Assembly: GCA_964619285.1 (NCBI GenBank)
Contig: CAZUCT010000217.1
Span: 1-12,418, forward strand
DNA: 12,418 bases
DNA from: CALKCV01 sp964619285
GTDB taxonomy: Bacteria > Cyanobacteriota > Cyanobacteriia > Cyanobacteriales > Microcoleaceae
Reading direction: 5' to 3'
The translations under genes and the position numbers were made by a program. Shown in pieces: positions 1-6,910 of this stretch (position 1 is its first letter; each line of letters begins with the position of its first letter). The notes under the pieces were generated by a model that was not told the origin of the DNA, did no database searches, and saw nothing but the letters and a program-made list of their open reading frames with translations.

Positions 1-306
1 GTCAACAAAAAAGGGTTATTTACTACCAGCAAAAAGTCTTCTGAATCTTCTTCTCTATTAGCAAGCTCGCAATTAGCAATTAGCAAAAAGCAGAGATATT
101 TTGGACGCATCTCAAATAAAACTGCTATAGTTGTTAATTTAGTGGCTAACAGCCACTCGCAGGTTGGGCCAAGCAAAGTCCAACACGACCAATAAACGAG
201 CAGGTCAAGAAACCCGGTTTTTTAGAAAAACCGGGTTTCTGAGATACTAAAAAACCGGGTTTCTGAGAATACTTGACCTGCTCTCTAGTAATCCTTTGAT
301 TTGACT
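1..306. other. Repeat-rich intergenic region upstream of azoR
   Basis: No coding region is supported here. The stretch holds short AATTAGC iterations (about 70-85), a small hairpin with arms GTGGCT at 142-147 and AGCCAC at 151-156, and a degenerate GTTGG/CCAAC palindrome at 163-184 that resembles the better copies at 6130 and 6718. The nested palindrome at 198-283 is listed separately. I see no convincing promoter for azoR, and the start codon lacks a clear Shine-Dalgarno sequence, as is common in cyanobacteria. Confidence 0.7.
198..283. repeat. Nested palindromic repeat (MITE/REP-like)
   Basis: The outer arms GAGCAGGTCAAG (198-209) and CTTGACCTGCTC (272-283) are perfect 12-bp inverted repeats. 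Inside is a perfect 15-bp hairpin (208-222 and 226-240, loop 223-225) built from AGAAACCCGGTTTTT and its complement. A further direct copy of AAAACCGGGTTTCTGAGA sits at 251-268, repeating 227-244. The whole can fold as one long structure with alternative inner pairings. Short AAACCGGGTTTCT palindromes are common dispersed repeats in filamentous cyanobacteria (general knowledge). No gene lies inside, so this is most likely a small non-autonomous repeat. Confidence 0.85.
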
Positions 307-930
307 ATGGCTCGTATTTTACACCTTGACTCAAGTCCCAGGGGCGATCGCTCTATGTCTCGCGCCCTTTCCCAGGAGTTTATCGACACCTGGAAAAAGT
401 CCCACCCCGAAGATACCGTCCAATATCGAGATGTGGGTCGCCAACCGGTGCCCCACGTCGATGAAAATTGGATAGCTGCTGCCTATACTCCCCCAGAAGC
501 TTATACGCCAGAGTTCGCATCGGCAATTAAAATCTCCGACGAGTTAATAGAGGAGTTTTTAGGGAGCGATCGCTTTGTTTTTGGCATTCCCATGTATAAT
601 TTTAACGTGCCATCTAGTTTTAAGGCTTACATCGACCAAATAGTGAGGGTTAATCGCACTTTTGTTGTGGATGAAAATGGCTATCGCGGTTTGGTGGATG
701 GTAGCAAAAAAATGTTGATTATTGTTTCTCGGGGGAGTAGTTTTCAACCGGGAACGCCTATGGCAGCTTATGATTTTCAAGAACCTTTTTTGCGAGCCAT
801 TTTCGGTTTTCTTGGCATCACGGATCTTACTTTTATCTGTGCTGAAAATATGAACGCAGGGGAGGAATTAAAAGCTCAATCTTTAGGGGATGCTAGGGCG
901 AAGATTCAAGAGTTAGTTACCAGTTGGTAA
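307..930 (+). CDS. azoR: FMN-dependent NADH-azoreductase
   Basis: This 207-residue flavodoxin-fold protein is a cytosolic FMN-dependent NADH azoreductase/quinone reductase of the AzoR (acpD) family. Such enzymes reduce quinones and azo compounds by two electrons and protect against thiol or quinone stress. The N-terminal beta-loop (ARILHLDSSPRG, residues 2-13) is the phosphate-binding loop. PMYNFN at 95-100 and SRG at 141-143 are the FMN-binding signatures seen in E. coli AzoR, and F167-G170 with ITD fits the family C-terminal half. The length matches the family (about 200 residues). I chose ATG at 307 over the in-frame TTG at 301 because MARILHLDS aligns with the usual family start. There is no obvious ribosome binding site. 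It stands alone, with palindromic spacers on both sides. Substrate specificity cannot be read from sequence. Confidence 0.93.
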   Translation: MARILHLDSSPRGDRSMSRALSQEFIDTWKKSHPEDTVQYRDVGRQPVPHVDENWIAAAYTPPEAYTPEFASAIKISDELIEEFLGSDRFVFGIPMYNFNVPSSFKAYIDQIVRVNRTFVVDENGYRGLVDGSKKMLIIVSRGSSFQPGTPMAAYDFQEPFLRAIFGFLGITDLTFICAENMNAGEELKAQSLGDARAKIQELVTSW

Positions 931-938
931 TTTAATTA

Positions 939-987
939 ACAATTAACAATTAATAATTGTTAATTGTAAGGTGCGCTGCGGCGCACC
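939..987. repeat. Two adjacent palindromes, possible azoR terminator
   Basis: Two perfect inverted repeats sit between azoR and the transporter gene. The first is AT-rich, with 14-bp arms (939-952 and 954-967) around a single central base, made of AATTAACAATT iterations. The second is GC-rich: GGTGCGC (970-976), loop TGCG, GCGCACC (981-987), followed by CTACTTTCTTTTTC. The second could act as a factor-independent terminator on the + strand, although its T-run is interrupted. A sister GC palindrome occurs at 12176-12192, so this is also a dispersed repeat. Confidence 0.7.
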
Positions 988-1026
988 CTACTTTCTTTTT
1001 CACTATTGCCTATTGCCTTTTGCCTT

Positions 1027-2361
1027 ATGAGTGAATCTAATTTTAATAAACGTTTTTTTCGCCTAGCTACGGCTAATATTATCTCTAATTTGATGGTGCC
1101 TCTTGCCGGTTTAGTGGATGTTGGTTTTCTCGGACATTTAGCAGAAATTAAGAATTTAGCGGGGGTTGCTTTAGCTACGATTATTTTTAATTATATCTAT
1201 TGGACCTTTGGTTTTTTGCGGATAGCAACCACGGGAACTACTGCTCAAGCTGTGGGGCAAGACGATACGGATACAGTCTTATTAATTCTGCTGAGAAACT
1301 GCGCGATCGCCCTGATTATCGGAACGGCTTTATTAATTTTACAATACCCCATTAGAGAAGTAGCATTTGCCATCCTTAATGCGGAAACAGAAGTTAAAAA
1401 TGCCGGCCTTTTCTATTATAATTGTCGAATCTTTGCAGCGCCAGCAGCACTAATTAACTACGTTTTAATCGGTTGGTTTCTCGGACGAGAAAAAAGCGGC
1501 AAAGTTTTATTATTGTCCTTGGTAGTTAACGTTGCTAATGTTGGTTTAGATTATTTATTTATTGTTAACTTAAAATTAGAAAGCGCCGGGGCGGGCATGG
1601 CAACAGCGACCAGTCAATTTCTGATGTTATTAGTAGGAATAATTCTAGTCTTGCAAGAAGGATGGCTAGACCGCGTCCCCAAAGTTGGGGGTAAAATTTT
1701 CGATAAAAAAGCCTTAAAAGCAGCCTTTACTCTTAATTTTAACATTACAATTCGCAACTTTGTTTTGGTTTCGACTTTTGCCCTCTTTAATAACCTTAGT
1801 TCTACCTTGGGAACTCTTATCTTAGCTGCTAATGCTTTATTATTACAAATAATTAGTTTTGCTGCTTATTTTATCGACGGTTTGGCCTTTGCTACGGAAA
1901 CTTTTGCCGGAAATTTTCGCGGAGAAAATAACGAGCAACAATTGGCACCCCTGTTACGTCTGGCAGGGAGTATAGGTTTTGCTTTGGGGCTAATATTTGC
2001 ACTGATGTTTGTCATCTTTAAAGATAACTTGTTCGGTTTATTAACTAACCATCTAGATGTCATAGAATTAATCGATATTTATGTAATTTGGTTATTGCCT
2101 GTTTTGGCTTTTGGTTCCATTGCCTATATTCTAGATGGTTACTTTTTTGGTTTAACAGAAGGTGCAATTTTGCGCAATGGCGCTATCATAGCATTGGTCG
2201 TTGGCTTTTTGCCGATGGCTGTTGTTGCTATGTATTGGAAAAGTCCCCATTTATTATGGCTAGCTTTTACCTTATTTACCGCAGGCAGAGTGGTAACTTT
2301 AGCTTGGAAGGTTCCCGAAACTTTAAGGGATAACGAACAAGAATTAACAATTAAAAACTAA
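1027..2361 (+). CDS. MATE family efflux transporter (DinF-like)
   Basis: This 444-residue inner-membrane protein is very hydrophobic throughout, with about twelve membrane segments arranged as two six-helix halves. It belongs to the multidrug and toxic compound extrusion (MATE) family, DinF-type branch, whose members export cationic or organic compounds against Na+ or H+. Family marks are the helix-1 stretch NLMVPLAGLVDVGFLGHL (21-38), the APAALINYVLIGWFLG segment (138-153), and NVANVGLDYLFI followed by ESAGAGMATATSQ (168-197), which closes the first half. The second half starts near residue 235 (FTLNFNITIRNFVL). I placed the start at ATG 1027 rather than the upstream TTG at 1006, because the latter lies in an ATTGCC spacer repeat and would add seven residues not typical of the family. 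The exported substrate is unknown. Only 20 bases separate it from the RTX gene, so the two may be cotranscribed. Confidence 0.9.
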   Translation: MSESNFNKRFFRLATANIISNLMVPLAGLVDVGFLGHLAEIKNLAGVALATIIFNYIYWTFGFLRIATTGTTAQAVGQDDTDTVLLILLRNCAIALIIGTALLILQYPIREVAFAILNAETEVKNAGLFYYNCRIFAAPAALINYVLIGWFLGREKSGKVLLLSLVVNVANVGLDYLFIVNLKLESAGAGMATATSQFLMLLVGIILVLQEGWLDRVPKVGGKIFDKKALKAAFTLNFNITIRNFVLVSTFALFNNLSSTLGTLILAANALLLQIISFAAYFIDGLAFATETFAGNFRGENNEQQLAPLLRLAGSIGFALGLIFALMFVIFKDNLFGLLTNHLDVIELIDIYVIWLLPVLAFGSIAYILDGYFFGLTEGAILRNGAIIALVVGFLPMAVVAMYWKSPHLLWLAFTLFTAGRVVTLAWKVPETLRDNEQELTIKN

Positions 2362-2381
2362 CAATTAACAATTAACAAACC

Positions 2382-3905
2382 ATGAACTTAAGAACAATTT
2401 CTCAACAACAATCTAGTAATTTAAACTTAACAGAAGTAACCGGCACTATTTTTGCCATTACTAGCAACGACACCCTCATCTTAACCGCGGACAACCAACA
2501 ACAATTTTTTGTCGATTTTATCGACCAATTGGACACTTTAACTTTGGGTTTGCAAGGGGGGCAAAGGTTGAGAGTAAGCGGTTTTTTAAACAGAGAAAAT
2601 AATAGGCTTAATTTAGATAATACTGTTATTATTAGCGGGGCGGGCATCCAACCGCCGCCGCCCCTTTTTGGGTTGCAAACTATCTCGGGAAATGTTGGTT
2701 TTATTATTGATGAAAACGAGTTAATTTTAAACTCCGACGGCAAAATTTACTTTGTTAATCTCTTAGAAGAATTCAACGCGATCGCCTTGGGTTTGCGAGA
2801 AAATCAACTCGTTACTATTTCTGGTTCGGTAACTTTAGAAAATAACAGGTTAACTATCAACAGCAGCAGCATTGTAGAGGGTATAGGCAACCCCAACCCT
2901 CCTCCTTTTATCCCCGACGATCGCTTTCCCGATGGGGCCATTGTCGGCAGCAATATCCCTCAATTCATCCAGGGAACTAATGGGGCAGATATTATCTTCG
3001 GGCAGGGAGGCAACGATACTATAGACGGACTGGAGGGAGACGATAGCATCGAAGGAAACTCGGGCAGCGACTCTATGGAAGGAGGCGGCGGTAACGATAC
3101 TATTACTGGCGGTCCCGGACTGGATACTATCGAAGGCGGGTTTGGCGACGATAGTATTGTCGGCAACGATGCTAACGACGTTCTCAAAGGCGACGATGGC
3201 GACGATATTATTTTTGGCAGCGAAGGCAGCGATAATATCGAGGGCGGACGGGGTAACGATACTATTTATGGTGGTAAAGACAGCGATCGCCTCTTTGGCA
3301 ACCATAACGACGACCTCATTTTCGGCAATGCCGATAGCGATACGGTGGAGGGAGGCAACGGTAACGATACTATTTACGGCGGCAAAAATAACGATATTAT
3401 CGATGGCAACTTCGGTTTTGACTTTCTTCTGGGAGACTTGGGCAGCGATCGCTTGAATGGCGGCGACGGCGACGACCTGATCTTCGGCGGGCGAGACGAG
3501 GATACCCTCGAAGGGGGCAACGGTAACGACAACCTCAACGGCGACCTCGCCAACGATAGTTTGTTTGGAGGCGACGGTAACGATAGGTTATTAGGGGCGG
3601 GTCGCCAGTCGGGGGCCAACGAAATTGATTTATTAAACGGCGGTTTGGGGCAAGATACATTTATTCTCGGCAACAGTACCACCGCTTTCTATAACGCCGC
3701 CGGTAACGACGATTATGCTTTGTTAGAGGATTTTAACGTTGAGGAGGGCGATCGCATTATCCTCTTTGGGGCAGGCGGGGCGGTTTTAGGACTGTCGTCA
3801 GGGGAGTTGCCAGGAGGAACGACTATTTCTGCCGACGGCGATATTATCGGCGTGGTAGTTAATGCCACTCAACAACAAGTTAGTGCAGGATTGATTTTGA
3901 TTTAA
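2382..3905 (+). CDS. RTX (hemolysin-type) calcium-binding repeat protein
   Basis: This 507-residue acidic protein has three regions. Residues about 18-87 and 100-168 are two homologous beta-rich domains (TGTIFAITSNDTLIL and SGNVGFIIDENELIL; both end in ENNRL and an SG or EG turn), of an OB-fold-like type I cannot name. A Pro-rich linker follows (170-184). Residues about 198-429 form a long array of glycine-aspartate nonapeptides of the GGxGNDTIxG kind, which wind into a Ca2+-binding beta-roll. The tail (430-507: DDYALLEDFNVEEGDRIIL) is the usual cap of cyanobacterial RTX proteins, which leave by type I secretion through an uncleaved C-terminal signal. It has no N-terminal signal peptide, consistent with that route. 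It is probably extracellular or on the cell surface; no catalytic domain is visible. No secretion genes are in the window. Three HIP1 sites lie within the repeat-coding DNA (3283, 3445, 3748). Confidence 0.92.
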   Translation: MNLRTISQQQSSNLNLTEVTGTIFAITSNDTLILTADNQQQFFVDFIDQLDTLTLGLQGGQRLRVSGFLNRENNRLNLDNTVIISGAGIQPPPPLFGLQTISGNVGFIIDENELILNSDGKIYFVNLLEEFNAIALGLRENQLVTISGSVTLENNRLTINSSSIVEGIGNPNPPPFIPDDRFPDGAIVGSNIPQFIQGTNGADIIFGQGGNDTIDGLEGDDSIEGNSGSDSMEGGGGNDTITGGPGLDTIEGGFGDDSIVGNDANDVLKGDDGDDIIFGSEGSDNIEGGRGNDTIYGGKDSDRLFGNHNDDLIFGNADSDTVEGGNGNDTIYGGKNNDIIDGNFGFDFLLGDLGSDRLNGGDGDDLIFGGRDEDTLEGGNGNDNLNGDLANDSLFGGDGNDRLLGAGRQSGANEIDLLNGGLGQDTFILGNSTTAFYNAAGNDDYALLEDFNVEEGDRIILFGAGGAVLGLSSGELPGGTTISADGDIIGVVVNATQQQVSAGLILI

Positions 3906-4227
3906 TTGTTGGGAATGGGGAATGGGGAATGGAGAATTGGGAATTGCCATGTCGGTTGTTAGCTAAGTTTAAAATCGCTAAAGCGATTACTACAAACTAG
4001 CTAATTGCCCCACCAAAAACCCNNNNNNNNNNNNNNNNNNNNNNNNNNNNNNNNNNNNNNNNNNNNNNNNNNNNNNNNNNNNNNNNNNNNNNNNNNNNNN
4101 NNNNNNNNNNNNNNNNNNNNNNGCGATTACTACAAACTAACTTTTTTCGCTTGCCAATAACCCGTGGGTTTCATCCGCTGCTAACCTAACCTTATCATAC
4201 ACCAACAACCTAATTTTTAATTATTAA
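3906..4227. other. Intergenic region with short repeats and assembly gap
   Basis: This spacer separates the converging RTX and rloB genes. It begins with iterations of GGGAATGGGGAATGGAGAATTGGGAA-type sequence (about 3910-3945). An AATCGC-TAAA-GCGATT hairpin follows near 3973-3988. The 17-mer GCGATTACTACAAACTA occurs at 3983-3999 and again at 4123-4139, immediately after the gap. No coding region or strong terminator is visible in the bases that are known. Confidence 0.75.
4023..4122. other. Assembly gap (100 N)
   Basis: Exactly 100 unknown bases, a conventional placeholder, so the true distance is unknown. The gap is followed directly by a 17-base copy of sequence found just before it, which suggests that a dispersed or tandem repeat broke the assembly here. 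Confidence 0.97.
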
Positions 4228-4902
4228 TTACCTGACAAATCTATTAAGCTGTTCTACTAATAAATGTACCGTTGTTGAAGGATTATCCTTAGCGGGGTTG
4301 AGTGGGTTATATTCTTTTAAAAGCCTTTTGGCATTTTGAATAGCCTGATTTTGTTTTATTTCTAAAAAAGCATATATTTCCTGATTGTTTTTTTCATACT
4401 TTTGATTCTTGGAAATTAACTTAGCTTCTCTCAATTTTTTGGTCAACTCTCCTTTATAGTCTTTGCGAGACATGGCAGTATCGCGATAGTCAAAATGTAG
4501 CAAATACCAAAGTTCAAAAGCTTCGTTAGAATAAGCGACTTTAATCCCATTTTGTTCTGCATAAGTAATAGCCCCATTAAAATCATCCGCTGTCCAAGAG
4601 TTGCGATCAAACACGCACCAAACCTGGTCGTATATTTTTCCTTGCCTGCTAATTTCTATTGCCTTTTCTACCAAATTGCTAGGATTTTCTCCAAAACCTA
4701 TCACATCAATTTGAAGCTGAGATAGTGGAAAGTGTTTAAAGTAATTCGGTTCCGTTTCTGTCCCTTCGCAAACTATTAGAAAAACCTCTCTTGTTTCTTT
4801 TACTTCTCGTCTATTTGCAGTTTTATTTCTCTTTTTTTTAGAAAATGCCTGCCCTGAATTTGTTGTTTTTGAGCTTTTACGTTGCTGTTTATTTCGAGCC
4901 AT
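4228..4902 (-). CDS. rloB: RloB-domain protein (Toprim-like, AbiLii-related)
   Basis: This 224-residue protein is the RloB/AbiLii partner of the ATPase encoded just upstream. A basic, probably disordered head (residues 1-36, rich in Lys/Arg/Asn) precedes the core. The core begins with the strand FLIVCEGTETEPNYF (41-55), whose Glu46 fits the first acidic residue of a Toprim-like nuclease site. VWCVFDRN (94-101, Asp99) would be the second acidic cluster, and SNEAFELWYLLHF (125-137) is the family signature. The tail is helical. I chose ATG at 4902 because it overlaps the ATPase stop by 14 bases, a usual translational-coupling arrangement; an ATG at 4980 in the same frame would add a hydrophobic leader that only reflects the overlapping gene. 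RloAB/AbiL pairs are associated with abortive phage defence or restriction loci. Nuclease activity is inferred from fold similarity, not shown. Confidence 0.85.
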   Translation of the reverse strand: MARNKQQRKSSKTTNSGQAFSKKKRNKTANRREVKETREVFLIVCEGTETEPNYFKHFPLSQLQIDVIGFGENPSNLVEKAIEISRQGKIYDQVWCVFDRNSWTADDFNGAITYAEQNGIKVAYSNEAFELWYLLHFDYRDTAMSRKDYKGELTKKLREAKLISKNQKYEKNNQEIYAFLEIKQNQAIQNAKRLLKEYNPLNPAKDNPSTTVHLLVEQLNRFVR

Positions 4903-6097
4903 TTTTATCGCCAAAAAGTTGAATAAAATTGCCAATAAAGGGTATGGCACCATATTTTCCTTTAATGTAGTCGTCTTCAAAGTTAGAATCGTTATCTACT
5001 TTAAACTCCACTAAAGAATACAAATCGCTGACACCTTCCTCGTTTTTTTCCACAAACCAAATTTGGTCCCTTCTAAAAACTATTTTGTTCAGTAAATTAG
5101 TATCGTGAGTCATAAAAATTAATTGGGCATTATGAGGGTTAGTGTCGTTAGAATTGAACAAATCAATAATAGTACGAGTCATAAGTGGATGAAGTCTGGC
5201 ATCCAGTTCGTCAATGACTAAAACTTCCCCATTCTTTAATGTATCAAGAATCGGTACTGCCAAATCAAACAGCTTTTTAGTTCCTTCCGATTCATTTTCA
5301 TCAAAATCTAAAATTGCTGGGGATACGACATTTCCTTCCCTATCGTACTTCTTATGAAAAGTTATAAGGTTCCCTTCTACTAATTTAATGTCATCAATGC
5401 CTAAATCTAACTTTTGAATTAGTTTCAAAATTTTGTTTTTGTATTTACTAAAATACTGAATTGCTATGGGCCTATAAGCATCTGTATGCAGTCCAAAAAT
5501 TACCTTAAAATTGCTCTCAAACCATCCTAATATTTTGGTAGATATTTTACCGTTAAACTGAGCATTTACAGATAAAAATAGAGCGTTACTTCTAGTTTTA
5601 TCTGCGATTAAATTACCTTCTTTAAAAATATTAGTCATTTCAATTTCATTACCATTGCGGTTAAAAAGCTTTGACTCTTTAACCTTGGGAACGTGAAACA
5701 ACCATTCGGAAATTACCCGCTTTTTATCCACCTCAAAACCATATCTATAAATCCTTCCCTCCAAAATAAAAACTATTTCAAAAAAAGAAGGTTTGCCTTC
5801 CGTTTCCGTACTCAGTCTAAATTCTTCAACGTCAATTGATTCGCCTATTTGAGTGTTTTTTGAAGAGTTAACAATAAACCAACGCATAAAACCCATTGCT
5901 TTGACAAAATTACTCTTACCGCTAGCATTTGCCCCATAAACAGCAGCACTTTTAAGCAAGCTTAATTCATCGTCTATTTTAAAGACGTTATTTTCGTTTA
6001 ATTTCTCAAATTTAGCTCTCTCGTCAGTGGCCGTCATGCTCAACGTGACGGGTTCTTTAAAAGATAAATAGTTTCCAACAGTAAATTCAATTAGCAT
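4889..6097 (-). CDS. AAA15/RloA-type ATPase (AbiLi-like, OLD/ABC-like ATPase)
   Basis: This 402-residue soluble ATPase has the ABC/SMC-like layout of the AAA15 (RloA, AbiLi) family. The N-terminal strand reads LIEFTVGNYLSFKEPVTLSM. Walker A is GANASGKSN (55-63). A long insert with a poorly conserved middle follows. The ABC-type signature is SEGTKK (270-275), Walker B is VLVIDELDARLHP (292-304) with Glu297 as the likely catalytic base, and the switch histidine is His331 in MTHDTNLL. The C-terminal KGKYGAIPFI (379-388) is typical of this family. All ATP-site residues are present, so it should be active. It overlaps the RloB gene by 14 bases and lies 66 bases after the toxin stop codon. The pair probably senses infection through the ATPase and acts through RloB (inferred). 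A chromosomal housekeeping role is less likely given the partner. Confidence 0.9.
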   Translation of the reverse strand: MLIEFTVGNYLSFKEPVTLSMTATDERAKFEKLNENNVFKIDDELSLLKSAAVYGANASGKSNFVKAMGFMRWFIVNSSKNTQIGESIDVEEFRLSTETEGKPSFFEIVFILEGRIYRYGFEVDKKRVISEWLFHVPKVKESKLFNRNGNEIEMTNIFKEGNLIADKTRSNALFLSVNAQFNGKISTKILGWFESNFKVIFGLHTDAYRPIAIQYFSKYKNKILKLIQKLDLGIDDIKLVEGNLITFHKKYDREGNVVSPAILDFDENESEGTKKLFDLAVPILDTLKNGEVLVIDELDARLHPLMTRTIIDLFNSNDTNPHNAQLIFMTHDTNLLNKIVFRRDQIWFVEKNEEGVSDLYSLVEFKVDNDSNFEDDYIKGKYGAIPFIGNFIQLFGDKNGSK

Positions 6098-6129
6098 AGT
6101 TTTTTTTCAACAGTAGTGTTAACTTGGAA

Positions 6130-6168
6130 GTTGGGTTTCGCTTCGCTACACCCAACCCACATCTTAAT
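6130..6168. repeat. Palindromic repeat, copy 1
   Basis: GTTGGGT (6130-6136) and ACCCAAC (6150-6156) pair around TTCGCTTCGCTAC, followed by CCCACATCTTAAT. The same 39-base unit recurs at 6718-6756 in the same orientation with a single difference. The last bases of this copy contain the stop codon (6164-6166) of the toxin gene on the - strand. Confidence 0.9.
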
Positions 6169-6445
6169 ATACCTCATCGTGGTGTCCTAAATAAAGCAAT
6201 AAAATCCCTTCTTCTTCATCCTCCGTATCGGTCGCGAACTCAAATAAAATTCGGTAACTATAGTCAATAGAACACGACCAAATATCTGATAAATTACCCG
6301 ACAATTTATGAGTACGCAATTTAGGATTAAAAGGGTCTTCAGACAAGAGTTTTAAAGTTGCTTCAACTAAAGGACGCAATTGAGGATTTTTGCGTGCTAA
6401 ACCCTTGAAAGAGCGAAGAGAACGGGGAGTCCAACCAATTTTCAT
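6164..6445 (-). CDS. RelE/YafQ-like toxin (type II toxin-antitoxin system)
   Basis: This 93-residue basic protein has the RelE/ParE fold pattern of YafQ-type mRNA interferases. The helical hairpin is residues 7-35 (RSLRSFKGLARKNPQLRPLVEATLKLL). The core follows: THKLSGNLSDIWSCSIDYSYRILFEF (45-70) and LLLYLGHHDEVY (82-93). In YafQ-like toxins the equivalent histidines and the C-terminal His/Tyr-containing strand cut ribosome-bound mRNA; here His46, Arg65, His88, His89 and Tyr93 are candidates. The start at 6445 is two bases after the antitoxin stop. An AGAGGAG ribosome binding site lies within the antitoxin end (6466-6460). The length matches the family. It is probably neutralised by the neighbouring small protein. 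Whether the toxin is active or has become a simple regulator cannot be told from sequence. Confidence 0.87.
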   Translation of the reverse strand: MKIGWTPRSLRSFKGLARKNPQLRPLVEATLKLLSEDPFNPKLRTHKLSGNLSDIWSCSIDYSYRILFEFATDTEDEEEGILLLYLGHHDEVY

Positions 6446-6447
6446 TT

Positions 6448-6672
6448 TTAATCATCTAACTCCTCTAAAAAATCTTCCACCGAACCAAACTTGACATTTC
6501 CCTCAGCATATTCTTGACGTACCAGCGCTATTTCTTCTAATAACTGGTTGCGTCGCTGTTGGTAAATTCGCCTTTGGAGAACTTCCAAAAGCATTCCTTG
6601 GTCTTCTAAAGAAAGAGCCTCTACAGCTTCTATTGCTAACTGAAATTGAGATATATTTTTGTTTTTGCTCAT
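6448..6672 (-). CDS. Antitoxin of the RelE-like pair
   Basis: This 74-residue acidic, almost wholly helical protein lies upstream of the toxin gene, with a 2-base gap between them. The first half (FQLAIEAVEALSLEDQGMLL, 10-29) resembles the N-terminal segments of small cyanobacterial antitoxins. The C-terminal half (EIALVRQEYAEGNVKFGSVEDFLEELDD) has the long amphipathic helix plus acidic tail that usually wraps the toxin. I see no clear helix-turn-helix or ribbon-helix-helix DNA-binding domain, so autoregulation is uncertain. The assignment rests on size, composition and operon position rather than on a named family motif. A repeat copy lies 46 bases upstream of the start. Confidence 0.8.
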   Translation of the reverse strand: MSKNKNISQFQLAIEAVEALSLEDQGMLLEVLQRRIYQQRRNQLLEEIALVRQEYAEGNVKFGSVEDFLEELDD

Positions 6673-6717
6673 AAACTTTTGTTCCCTAAGTTAAAACAAG
6701 AAAAAAAGGTTTTTTGT

Positions 6718-6756
6718 GTTGGGTTTCGCTTCGCTACACCCAACCTACATCTTAAT
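6718..6756. repeat. Palindromic repeat, copy 2
   Basis: Second copy of the GTTGGGT/ACCCAAC palindrome (arms 6718-6724 and 6738-6744), followed by CTACATCTTAAT. It matches copy 1 (6130-6168) at 38 of 39 bases and has the same orientation, placed upstream of the antitoxin gene. Together the copies frame the toxin-antitoxin pair at a period of 588 bases. Confidence 0.9.
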
Positions 6757-6786
6757 CGTCAGCAGCAAGCGATCGAGGACGGCCAC

Positions 6787-6850
6787 AAAAAAAAGTCCCA
6801 TCGCGGCCTTCTCCCCTCGCTCGCAGAAGCTAGAAGGCCCCGGTGGGACT
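6787..6850 (-). terminator. Intrinsic terminator of the candidate sRNA
   Basis: On the - strand AGTCCCA (6850-6844) pairs with TGGGACT (6800-6794), and GGCCTTCT (6839-6832) with AGAAGGCC (6812-6805), separated by a short internal loop of mismatches and two pairs. A 19-base apical loop closes it. The 3' arm runs straight into T8 (6794-6787). This is the strongest terminator signature in the window, and no annotated - strand gene upstream explains it. On the + strand no T-run follows, so it is directional. Confidence 0.88.
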
Positions 6851-6905
6851 GTTGAATGGAACCCTTTGTCGTCTGATAAAGGAGAACGCAATTAGCTCCA
6901 TTCAA
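6787..6905 (-). ncRNA. Candidate small regulatory RNA with anti-Shine-Dalgarno loop
   Basis: Reading the - strand, a promoter ends at 6911, and about six bases later starts a 9-bp perfect stem: TTGAATGGA (6905-6897) with TCCATTCAA (6860-6852). Its 36-base loop contains TTCTCCTTT (6886-6878) and, farther on, CGACAAAGG; CCTTT and AAAGG can pair within the loop. A second, longer hairpin (6850-6794) with 7-bp and 8-bp perfect segments ends in eight Us. The predicted RNA is about 119 nt, with no start codon and ribosome binding site inside. The U/C-rich loop is complementary to Shine-Dalgarno sequences of the neighbouring antenna genes. Size, layout and context recall the photosynthesis sRNA PsrR1 of Synechocystis, but I cannot align them from memory, so homology is only a hypothesis. 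Expression is inferred from sequence alone. Confidence 0.72.
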
Positions 6906-6910
6906 GATTC

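Noticed and set aside
939..967. Mobile element end at the AT-rich 14-bp palindrome
   Set aside because: It consists of AATTAACAATT iterations that are a common spacer sequence in this window; no transposase or target duplication is visible.
2850..3456. Several long open frames on both strands across the RTX repeat region
   Set aside because: Their repetitive Ser/Pro- or Ala/Thr-rich products are shadows of the Gly-Asp repeat codons.
6646..6855. 69-codon + strand reading frame between the antitoxin gene and the antenna promoter
   Set aside because: It crosses the palindromic repeat and the sRNA terminator hairpin, has no ribosome binding site and no family resemblance.
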